Assembly: GCA_903936705.1 (NCBI GenBank)
Contig: CAIZWN010000028.1
Coordinates: 1 to 64,000 of the forward strand
Source of the DNA: an uncultured Myxococcales bacterium
Lineage (GTDB): Bacteria > Myxococcota_A > UBA9042 > DTJE01
DNA: 64,000 nucleotides
Direction of reading: 5' to 3'
The translations under genes were made by a program, and so were the position numbers. The notes below the pieces were generated by a model. It was given only the letters and a program-made list of their open reading frames with translations. It was not told the origin of the DNA and did not search any database. Below, one piece after another: positions 17,435 to 24,974 of the stretch (position 1 is the stretch's first letter; every line of letters starts with the position of its first letter).

Positions 17435-18973
17435 TCACACGGAGTGGCAGTAGAACTCGCCCGGGGCGACGCATTTCTGCGACGAGCAGAGCTGCGACGC
17501 GCACTGCAGGTTGTAGTCGCAGGCATCGCCGATGTTGAGATAGGCCGCGCACGTGGGGGTGTCGCCTAGGTTGTTGCAGTAGCCGCCGGTGCAGGCCTGG
17601 GTTTGGGCACAGTTCTCACTCACCTTGGGCAGGGCGGTGCAGGTCGTGCCGCCGCACCGGGAGCCGGCGGCGCAGGTGTCTGCCATGGCTGGGGGAGTGC
17701 AGGGGCTGCCCAGACCGACGATTGGCCTGCAAGTCACATCGCAGACATCTGCCGCAACGCACTTGATGCCGAAGCCGCACTCCACACCGGTCGCAAGCGG
17801 CGCCTGGCACTTGTATTCGACACACCGCAGGTCGTAGCTGCAGTCGTCATCCATCTCGCAGGTGACGTCCAAGGTGGCGTAGGCAGCGCACTTCGATGCG
17901 AGCGTGTCGCAGGTCAGGCCGTCGGCGCATTCCTGGGAATTCATGCAATCGCCACCCAGGGCGACGCGATCCTGGCAAGCGCCCGGGCAGGTACGAGTAT
18001 TAATCGAGGTGCAGTAGCCGCTGGAACACTGCGTGCTGCGGCTGCAGGCGGCGGATGACGCGTTCAGGCCCACCACCACGCTGGCGCATGGCGTGCCTGG
18101 CATGGGGAATCGGAACGGATCCATCGATCGGGGCACGAGTTGATCGCAAGTGAGCGCCGCGATGGTTGCCGAGCACTCGTCGGCATTCGTTGGATCGAAG
18201 TTCGTTTCAAGGTTCTCGATATCTGTTTGGATCGTGGCGCAGTCGATCGCGCCCGGAAGGCCGGCGAGGTAGTCGGAGTCGGTGAGGAAGCAGTCGATGT
18301 TGCGCTGGGCTAGGGTGGCGTTCCACTCGGCGCACAGGCTTGGCCAGGAACTGTCAACCGTGTATTCGGCCGAGACCACGTCGCTGTTCTTGTAGCCCGG
18401 GACGACGGCCATGGCCTTCACTGTGGCGCTCGTGGTGATGCTGATCGGGCCCGTGTATATCCGAGAGGTATTGGTCGGATCCTTGCCATCGAGCGTGTAG
18501 TAGATCACCGAGCCTGGTGTAACCGAGGTGATCGCCACAGTCGTTCCGCCGGGCAGGTTTCCGGCTGGCGGAACGACCGTGGGCGTGCGGGCGATGAAAT
18601 AGTAGGTGGCGCTGACCGAACGGGGGGCGTAATAGAAGGGCTGGCCCTTAGGCGCAACGGTTACATGGAAAGCCACGGTCCCAGGGGTCGTCTGGCCTTC
18701 CGCCGTAGGTGTCAGCGTGGCGCCACAGGACCCTGGGCCATTGCAATCGTTATCGATGTTCGAGACAGTCCCGCCGTCGGCCGTGTAGGAGGCCCCACCA
18801 GAGAGGTAGGCATTCACGATAATCGCGACCGGCTGGTAGAATGTACCTTCCGCCGGGGCGAGCTCGAGTTTGAAGCCGTTGTCGACGCCGATGCCGCTGC
18901 CGTCGCATTGCACGCCGGTCAAGGCGAAGATCGAAAGAAAAGCCAGCCCTGTAAACGAAGCATACCTGTGCAT
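17435..18973 (-). CDS. Cys-rich lipoprotein with a chitobiase/FN3-type (CHB_HEX_C_1) domain
   Basis: 512 residues; lipobox Cys23 (TGVQC). One clear chitobiase C-terminal-like repeat (AITSVTPGSVIYYTLDGKDP followed by TNTS), an Ala/Asp-rich alpha segment containing CAEWNATLAQRNIDCF, and a C-terminal array of Cys pairs (CSSGYC, CPGACQD, CADGLTCD, CEMDDDCS ...) like the Dickkopf/EB modules of myxobacterial surface proteins. GGGAGG precedes the ATG. It is a close paralogue of the divergent gene 19449-21554 with the same domain order but fewer repeats. Probably an extracellular adhesin or binding protein, disulfide-stabilised. Confidence 0.87.
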   Translation of the reverse strand: MHRYASFTGLAFLSIFALTGVQCDGSGIGVDNGFKLELAPAEGTFYQPVAIIVNAYLSGGASYTADGGTVSNIDNDCNGPGSCGATLTPTAEGQTTPGTVAFHVTVAPKGQPFYYAPRSVSATYYFIARTPTVVPPAGNLPGGTTVAITSVTPGSVIYYTLDGKDPTNTSRIYTGPISITTSATVKAMAVVPGYKNSDVVSAEYTVDSSWPSLCAEWNATLAQRNIDCFLTDSDYLAGLPGAIDCATIQTDIENLETNFDPTNADECSATIAALTCDQLVPRSMDPFRFPMPGTPCASVVVGLNASSAACSRSTQCSSGYCTSINTRTCPGACQDRVALGGDCMNSQECADGLTCDTLASKCAAYATLDVTCEMDDDCSYDLRCVEYKCQAPLATGVECGFGIKCVAADVCDVTCRPIVGLGSPCTPPAMADTCAAGSRCGGTTCTALPKVSENCAQTQACTGGYCNNLGDTPTCAAYLNIGDACDYNLQCASQLCSSQKCVAPGEFYCHSV

Positions 18974-19448
18974 TCAGTCCTCCCGAGTTTGCGCCTGCCC
19001 CTTTCGAGCGGGCGATCTGCCTAGTCGGGAGGGTAATGCATTTCGGGATCGCGGCAAGCAGTTGTCCGTCATCACTAGCGGGCCGTAAAGATGATGTGGT
19101 CAGCGCGCTGGTGCGTTCGGATACGTCATCATGCGGGGGCATGCATCGCTGATCCTGACCGGAAGTTTCCGCCATTTTTGCTCTCGGACCAAGTTCGTTT
19201 TCTTGCAAATATGCCAGGTCAGACCCCTCGTTGCAACTCCTGAATTCTTAACGGAAATCAGTGGGTTCAGGTGGTTGGCCTCGTGTGCGCGGTGGCCCAG
19301 GATCTCAGCGGTACTTGAATCCGATCCGTCGCAGCCATCGTACATCTGAAACTTGCTCGAAGCGGCGAATCAGGATTACCCTGCGTTCAGCTAGAAGCAT
19401 GGCGCGAACGCCTTGCGAAGAAATCTCGTATGGAGGCTGGAGGCAACG
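18974..19448. other. Divergent intergenic region between the two paralogues
   Basis: 475 bases separating the two related Cys-rich lipoprotein genes. Copy B of the dispersed repeat occupies 19097-19210. No supported gene. Promoters for both directions should lie here. Confidence 0.5.
19097..19210. repeat. Dispersed intergenic repeat, copy B
   Basis: Aligns with copy A (211-334): identical CGCTGGTGCGT block, then conserved CGTCA, then a block with CTCGGACCAAGTTCG against copy A TTCGGATCAAGTTCG, and TTGCA at matching distance (100 against 102 bases). It lacks 11 bases near the left end of A. Confidence 0.5.
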
Positions 19449-21554
19449 ATGCGAAACAGAACCATTCTTGCGACCCTGGCATGCATCGGCGTGGTGTTGC
19501 TGACCGTGGGTTGCGGCAGCGAATCTGGAGGCGACGGCGGCGAACCTTCGGGGCCGGGGCCTGGCTCCCAGACCTCCGCGCCCACTTTCAGCCTCCCTGG
19601 CGGAACCTACACCGGCCCCCAGACGGTCACGATAGCTTGCAAGACGTCAAGCTGCGAGGTCTGGTACACGCTCGATGGCAGCATTCCGAATCTTGAAAGT
19701 ACCAAGTATTCCGGAACACAGCTTGCCATCCAGGAGACGCTAGAGCTGAAAGCCGTCGGGAAGTCGGCTGGGATGGCCATCAGTTCCGTAACTTCCGCCG
19801 TCTACGTCATTAGCGACAGCCCCAAACCCTACGTGGCCCCGCCTCTCTTCATCCCAATGCCCGGCACTTACCTTGGCGCCCTGAGTATCACTATGTCCTC
19901 TGTCACCACGGGTGCGGAGATCCACTATACCCTCGATGGCACGGAGCCGACCGCAGCCTCCACGATCTACTCGAATCCTATCGGCGTGGGGGTCGGTACG
20001 ACCGTCGTGAAAGCTTATGCGATCGCCGCCGGAGCTTTCGACAGTTCAGTCCACATGGGCACCTACATTGTCGAGGACGGCGTTCAACCCTACGCGGCCA
20101 CGCCCTCCTTCGATCCCATACCCGCCACTTACACAAGCGCCCAGAATGTCACGATTTCCAGTTCTACCTCGGGTGCGAAGATTCACTTCACCACCGATGG
20201 CACCAGCCCGAACAACTCCTCTCCGGTCTACGCGAGTCCTGTCAGCATTGGGGTCGGAACGACCATGCTGAAAGCGTACGTGACAGCGGCCGGATACCGG
20301 GACAGTGTCACCCAGTCAGGTAACTACGTCATTTTTGGCGGGAACGTCACGGCCACGCCGACGTTCACGCCGTCCGGGGGCGCCGTCGCCTACGGTTCGA
20401 CCGTCACGATCGCGTCGGCAACCCCCGGGGCCGTCATCTACTACACGATGGACGGAACGACGATCCCTGAAGTTCCCTATACCGGCCAGAAATACGCGGA
20501 CCCGATCCCCCTCACGCTCCCCTATACGCTAAAGGCCGTGGCCAAGGCAGAAGGCATGGACGTCAGCTCCATCGCGACCGCGGATTTCACCATTATCCAC
20601 GTTTCGTTCGCCGACGCGTGCTCCGACTGGAACGCGGCCATCGCAGCCCGAAAGGTTTCCTGCCTGCATGCGAACCCCGACTACCTCGCCGGACTCCACG
20701 GCGCGCTGGACTGCACGACGCTCCAGGCCGACATCGATGCCGACCAGACGACCTTCGACGAGACCAAGGCCCTCGCGTGCACCGCGGACCTTCAGGCGTT
20801 GCCGTGCTGGGGCCTCGTGTCCACCAATACGTTCGCTCCCCTGGAATTCCCCGTCCTAGGCACCGCTTGCGAGGGTGTCCTCGTTGGCACCGGCGTGTCC
20901 ACGACCGGGCAGGGGACCGGCACCGAATGCCGGCGCAGCACCCAGTGCGCCAGCGGCTACTGCCCGACGACGACCCTCCCCGGCCAGTGCCCCGGCGTCT
21001 GCGAAGACCGCGCCGCCGAAGGCGTCGAGTGCGCGTACTGGCAGCAGTGCGCCGCCGGCCTTACGTGTGCCAGCGGAACGTGCCGCGCGCGCGGAATCAC
21101 CGGTACTTACTGCTACATGGACGAGAGGTGCGCCGCCGACTTGCGCTGCCTCGACAGTTCCTGCAAGGCCCCGCTGGCCACAGGAGAGGCGTGCACCTAC
21201 GACTTCCAGTGCATCGCCGAGGACCGCTGCTTTGGCGGCACCTGCCAGCCGCTGGTCGGCCTGGGTGATGCGTGCATCGAAGCGGCGGCGGCCAGCCTGC
21301 CGACCGTTTGCGGCGACGGGTACTGGTGCGATTCCGGCATCTGCGCGGCCTATCCGACCGTCGGCAACTCCTGTACGGACAGCGTGGCCTGCATCGGCGG
21401 CTACTGCGACTTCTCGGCCCCCGGTTCTCCCACCTGCGCGGCCTACTTCAACGTCGGGGAAAACGGCACATCGAAATCCCACTGCTCTTCGCAGCTCGCC
21501 TCGTACGACGGCATCTGCGTCGCTTACGGCGACTTCTACTGCTCGACGCCGTGA
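19449..21554 (+). CDS. Cys-rich lipoprotein with about four chitobiase/FN3-type repeats
   Basis: 701 residues; lipobox Cys22 (VLLTVGC). Four repeats of the type T-F-S-x-P-G-G-T-Y then Y-T-L-D-G-x-x-P (about 40-130, 135-225, 230-315, 320-395) precede the same CSDWNAAIAARKVSC helix-rich segment and Cys-rich tail (CASGYC, CPGVCED, CAAGLTCA, CYMDERCAADLRC) seen in the divergent paralogue. GGAGG lies five bases before ATG 19449; the longer frame from 19413 has no signal peptide at its start. Probably an extracellular carbohydrate- or protein-binding surface protein. Confidence 0.87.
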   Translation: MRNRTILATLACIGVVLLTVGCGSESGGDGGEPSGPGPGSQTSAPTFSLPGGTYTGPQTVTIACKTSSCEVWYTLDGSIPNLESTKYSGTQLAIQETLELKAVGKSAGMAISSVTSAVYVISDSPKPYVAPPLFIPMPGTYLGALSITMSSVTTGAEIHYTLDGTEPTAASTIYSNPIGVGVGTTVVKAYAIAAGAFDSSVHMGTYIVEDGVQPYAATPSFDPIPATYTSAQNVTISSSTSGAKIHFTTDGTSPNNSSPVYASPVSIGVGTTMLKAYVTAAGYRDSVTQSGNYVIFGGNVTATPTFTPSGGAVAYGSTVTIASATPGAVIYYTMDGTTIPEVPYTGQKYADPIPLTLPYTLKAVAKAEGMDVSSIATADFTIIHVSFADACSDWNAAIAARKVSCLHANPDYLAGLHGALDCTTLQADIDADQTTFDETKALACTADLQALPCWGLVSTNTFAPLEFPVLGTACEGVLVGTGVSTTGQGTGTECRRSTQCASGYCPTTTLPGQCPGVCEDRAAEGVECAYWQQCAAGLTCASGTCRARGITGTYCYMDERCAADLRCLDSSCKAPLATGEACTYDFQCIAEDRCFGGTCQPLVGLGDACIEAAAASLPTVCGDGYWCDSGICAAYPTVGNSCTDSVACIGGYCDFSAPGSPTCAAYFNVGENGTSKSHCSSQLASYDGICVAYGDFYCSTP

Positions 21555-21627
21555 GGCCGAGGTCAGCTGAACGTGCATGAGAACCCAGCAAAGTAGATAC
21601 CCCCTTAGGGGGCATTGCACGGCATGG

Positions 21628-22710
21628 CTATTGCGATTTACAACAACGCGCGCCCAAGTAGGGGGCGTAGTCGCCGTACGTGGGGCCGAGGTTGTATCGG
21701 AACGACCCTCGCAGTGAGCTGGGGTCGTGGGTGCCAAAGCTGCCGCCCCGATCGACATGGATGGAGGCGCGCGGGCTGTCCACCCACGCGCTGCCGTTCG
21801 TCGGCGCATCCTGGTAGCCGACGTGGTAATCGTCCTCCATCCACTCCCATACGTTGCCCGCGAGGTCGCACACTCCCCACGTGTCGTTCCCCGCAGACTT
21901 CGAGCACCCCGCCGCCGGTTCAGATAGCGAACAACCGCTCCCCGACCAAACAGCTTCGTCGCAGGTCGGGTCCATGTCCCCCCACGGGTACTTGTTTCCA
22001 GCCGACCCGTTTCGGGCCGCGTACTCCCACTCGGCTTCGCTGCACAATCGACCGGTTGCAAAGGCGCAAAAAGCCTTCGACTGATCCCAGGTCACGCAAA
22101 CCACAGGGGCGTCATAACGAGCTTGCGTGCAACCGGAGTTCGGGGCCGTGCATGTCCCCTCTGTCACGCACGCCTGGTACTGCGCAACCGTCACTTCCGT
22201 CTTTCCCATGCTGAACGACGGAACCGTTACCGAGTGGACGGGCTGCGATTCGCTCCAATCCATCGCCCCCATCTGGTACGTCCCGCCAGGTATCGCAACC
22301 CAGTCCACTGAAGTACCTTGTTCCGGCCCTGGGTCCACTTGGCCGTTGTCGATCGGACCTGTGTCTTGCAGCGCGTCGTCCTGGGTCGGCACATCGTCCG
22401 AGGTCGGCGTATCGTCCTGGGTTGGCGCATCTGCCACCACATCCGAGGCATCCACGAACACCGGAATATCGCTTCCGGCGGGAATGTCCGTTGCAACGGG
22501 TGCATCCGAGGCTATTGAGTCCGCCTGGCCGTCATCGACCTGGCCAGGCTCAGGCGTCGTGTCGCCGCTGGTCGGTGCATCGGCCAAAGCATCAGGCAAC
22601 TCCGCAGACACCGGAATGTCTGGCCCGGTCGAAAGGTCCGTCTCTGCTGAACCACCGCCGCATCCGAAAACAAATCCGACGACTACCATCGACACAGCTA
22701 TTCGACGCAT
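21628..22710 (-). CDS. SUMF1/FGE-like domain lipoprotein
   Basis: 360 residues; lipobox Cys17 (VFGC), about 100 residues of Asp/Pro/Ala linker with repeating D-x-x-TSD units, then one formylglycine-generating-enzyme-like domain (about 130-360: VAIPGGTYQMG, KTEVTVAQYQAC, RLCSEAEWEYAAR, WGVCDLAGNVWEW, RGGSFGTH, YLGARCC). The paired catalytic cysteines of true FGE, which follow the RGGSY motif, are absent (DPSSLRGSFRYN), so sulfatase activation is unlikely; a binding or other non-FGE role is inferred. GAAGGTGG upstream of ATG 22710 supports the start. Confidence 0.88.
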   Translation of the reverse strand: MRRIAVSMVVVGFVFGCGGGSAETDLSTGPDIPVSAELPDALADAPTSGDTTPEPGQVDDGQADSIASDAPVATDIPAGSDIPVFVDASDVVADAPTQDDTPTSDDVPTQDDALQDTGPIDNGQVDPGPEQGTSVDWVAIPGGTYQMGAMDWSESQPVHSVTVPSFSMGKTEVTVAQYQACVTEGTCTAPNSGCTQARYDAPVVCVTWDQSKAFCAFATGRLCSEAEWEYAARNGSAGNKYPWGDMDPTCDEAVWSGSGCSLSEPAAGCSKSAGNDTWGVCDLAGNVWEWMEDDYHVGYQDAPTNGSAWVDSPRASIHVDRGGSFGTHDPSSLRGSFRYNLGPTYGDYAPYLGARCCKSQ

Positions 22711-22775
22711 CTTGCCCACCTTCTCTGGAATTCGGGTGCGATGGTAGCACTGAGAAAGAAGGGCCGATACCACCC

Positions 22776-22820
22776 AATCCGGGTTCCAGCGCGTTGATCA
22801 TCGGTGCCGGCGGGATGCAG
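22776..22820 (+). pseudogene. Remnant of a DUF4143 ATPase C-terminus
   Basis: The plus strand reads NPGSSALIIGAGGMQ, matching HPGSRALIVGAGGMP near the C-terminus of the ATPase at 16115-17305 (11 of 15 identical). Flanking sequence in the same frame shows no further ATPase similarity. The 312-base gap 22711-23022 that contains it has no other supported gene. Confidence 0.45.
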
Positions 22821-23022
22821 ATCCGCTCCCCGGAAATCGAGGGCCCACTCGCCAGTTCCTGCCGCCGCTGTTCGGAGTGAAGTATTGACCATCCCTGGGG
22901 CCCGGTTCGATACTTGCCTGCGGGGAAGCAGTCCAGGTAAGTTCTTGTCAAACTGGCGTCGCTGCTTCAAAGGGCGGCAGGCCGGTTGTGCGACCGCATC
23001 TTCAACTGGTAGGGAGGATTCC

Positions 23023-23415
23023 ATGAGGGGTTCCTTGATAGTGGTCTTCGCGGCAGGGATTCTGGCGTGTGATGGCTCGGGTGCCGGCAGCCAGGCTCCT
23101 GGGGGCGGGAACTATTACGGCACATGCGACCACCGTCCTCCTGCCTCGAAGCCCTGTGTCGACTATTACTGCGACAGCGCAAGTTCCTGCAACGATCCTG
23201 CCACCAACGGGCAGACGACGTGCGAGACTGGCGGTACCTATGGGACTCCCTCCGCCTGGTCGATCGCTCCTTGTCCGATCAGCGGCCTCGTCGGCACGTG
23301 CACGTTTTTGACAAGTGGGGATGGCAGGTTGGTAAACTGCTACTACACCCAGACCGATAACGTCGGGAAGTCCGTCTGTGAGACGGCCGGCGGAATCTGG
23401 ACGCCGGGTTCGTGA
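23023..23415 (+). CDS. Small Cys-rich lipoprotein
   Basis: 130 residues; lipobox Cys16 (AGILAC), a Gly/Ser linker, then a compact Cys-rich domain (CDHRPPASKPCVDYYCDSA, SCNDP, TTCETGG, CPISGLVGTC, NCYYTQ, VCETAGG). About ten cysteines remain after the lipid-modified one, so a disulfide-bonded extracellular domain is likely. AGGGAGG seven bases before ATG supports the start. No family recognised. Confidence 0.8.
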   Translation: MRGSLIVVFAAGILACDGSGAGSQAPGGGNYYGTCDHRPPASKPCVDYYCDSASSCNDPATNGQTTCETGGTYGTPSAWSIAPCPISGLVGTCTFLTSGDGRLVNCYYTQTDNVGKSVCETAGGIWTPGS

Positions 23416-23569
23416 CGCGCCCGCTGTCTTACAGTCGCCTTGGCAGACCAGCATTCCTTTCCTTGGCGACGCTGACCCTCAACCAACTTTGCGTCAAGGC
23501 AGCGAATGACGTTTTAGAGGACAATTCCTTCCGATGTGCATGTGCTTTCAACTTCGGCACTGATTGCGG

Positions 23570-24913
23570 TTACATCACGTTCTCATCATTGATTACGTCT
23601 GGTTCCTCGTTGCTCCAGCCCAGGCGTTCAAAGATATAGAAGACGAGACTGAGAACGATACCAACGAGGGTGGCCAGGACCATGCCCTTGAGCTCGGTGC
23701 TGCCGATGTTGATGGGCACGCCGGAGATTCCGACTACGAAGACGACGGCCGACAGCAAAAGGTTTCGGGACTTGGAGTAGTCCACCTTCGCCTCGATAAG
23801 AATGCGCAAACCGGAAGCCGCGATGACGCCGAAGAGCATCATGCTGACGCCACCGGTGACGGGGACTGGAAGGGTGCGGATGGCGCCGCTCACGTGCCCG
23901 AAGAAGGCGATGAAGATCGAGATGACCGCGGCGCCGCCGATAACCCACACTGAATAGACCCGCGTGATCGCCATGACCCCCATGTTCTCGCCGTAGGTGG
24001 TTGTGGGGCATGATCCCGTAAAGCCCGAAAGCATGGTGGCAAGGCCATCGCCCAGCAGCGAGTTGTGAAGGCCAGGTTCCTTCAACAGGTTGCGACCCAC
24101 GATGTTGCTGGTTACAAAGAGGTGACCAATGTGCTCGGAAATAACTACCAGCGAGGCGGGGAGCACGATGAGGATCGATGCCCAGTCGAAGACCGGGAAG
24201 ACAGGCTTAGGCAAGGTGATGAGCGAAGCCTGGCTGATGGCGCTGAAGTCAACGGTGCCCAAAAGCACGGAAAGGACATATCCCGCGACAACACCGACAA
24301 GCACGGGAATGGCCGCCCAGAACTTCCGGAAGACCACAGATCCGATGATAACCACGCCCAGCGTGAAGAGCGCGATGAAGATATTGGTGCCGATGACGAC
24401 ACCGGAACCCATGGATCCGTCCTTGTAGAAAGCCATGCCCACGGCGACAGGAGCAAGTTCAAGGCCGATGAGCGCAACAATAGGGCCCATGGCCGCCGGA
24501 GGCAGTACGATGGAGATCCATCGCCTCCCCGCGAAGCGGATGATTGTAGCCACCAGAACAAAGACCAGGCCGGCGATGACGAAGCCACCCACAGCGTGGC
24601 GGAAGCCGAGTTCGTGGTCGGCGGCGGCGGTGATGCAAGCAAATGTCGGCGCAAGAAAGGCGAAACTGGGGCCCAGGAACGCAGGAGCCTTGCCCCGGCA
24701 GATGAAAAGATAGATCAGGGTGCCGATGCCGTTCATCAAGAGCACCAGCGACGGGTCCACCACCTCTTGGCCGGCGACCTTGTTGAACAGGACGGGCACC
24801 AACACCGAGGCGCCAAACATGGCGAAGAGGTGCTGCAGGCTGAGGGGAATGCCCTTCAGAATCGGCACTTTCTCTTCGACCTGGATGATTTCCCGTCGCA
24901 CGTTGGTTGCCAT
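23570..24913 (-). CDS. uraA: Uracil/xanthine permease, NCS2 family (UraA-like)
   Basis: 447 residues, about 14 membrane helices, inner membrane. Family signatures: QHLFAMFGASVLVPVL at the start, FLGPSFAFLAP (the TM3 half-helix region), SEHIGHL with the TM8 Glu, and TYGENMGVMA with the TM10 Glu that binds the nucleobase in E. coli UraA. It is predicted to be a proton symporter for uracil or a related base. GGGGAAGAG precedes ATG 24913. It follows the GH95 gene by 61 bases on the same strand. Its GC looks lower than that of the adjacent GH95 gene (37 of 60 against 42 of 60 in two sampled lines), so recent acquisition is possible. Confidence 0.92.
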   Translation of the reverse strand: MATNVRREIIQVEEKVPILKGIPLSLQHLFAMFGASVLVPVLFNKVAGQEVVDPSLVLLMNGIGTLIYLFICRGKAPAFLGPSFAFLAPTFACITAAADHELGFRHAVGGFVIAGLVFVLVATIIRFAGRRWISIVLPPAAMGPIVALIGLELAPVAVGMAFYKDGSMGSGVVIGTNIFIALFTLGVVIIGSVVFRKFWAAIPVLVGVVAGYVLSVLLGTVDFSAISQASLITLPKPVFPVFDWASILIVLPASLVVISEHIGHLFVTSNIVGRNLLKEPGLHNSLLGDGLATMLSGFTGSCPTTTYGENMGVMAITRVYSVWVIGGAAVISIFIAFFGHVSGAIRTLPVPVTGGVSMMLFGVIAASGLRILIEAKVDYSKSRNLLLSAVVFVVGISGVPINIGSTELKGMVLATLVGIVLSLVFYIFERLGWSNEEPDVINDENVM

Positions 24914-24974
24914 CTCTCTTCCCCTGTTGTCATTGACACTGTTCAGAGTGCTTTGATTCGGGAAACCTACGCCG

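Noticed and set aside
23570-24913. UraA as part of a mobile island
   Set aside because: GC appears somewhat lower than in the neighbour, but no integrase, repeats or attachment site flank it; kept only as a possible transfer.
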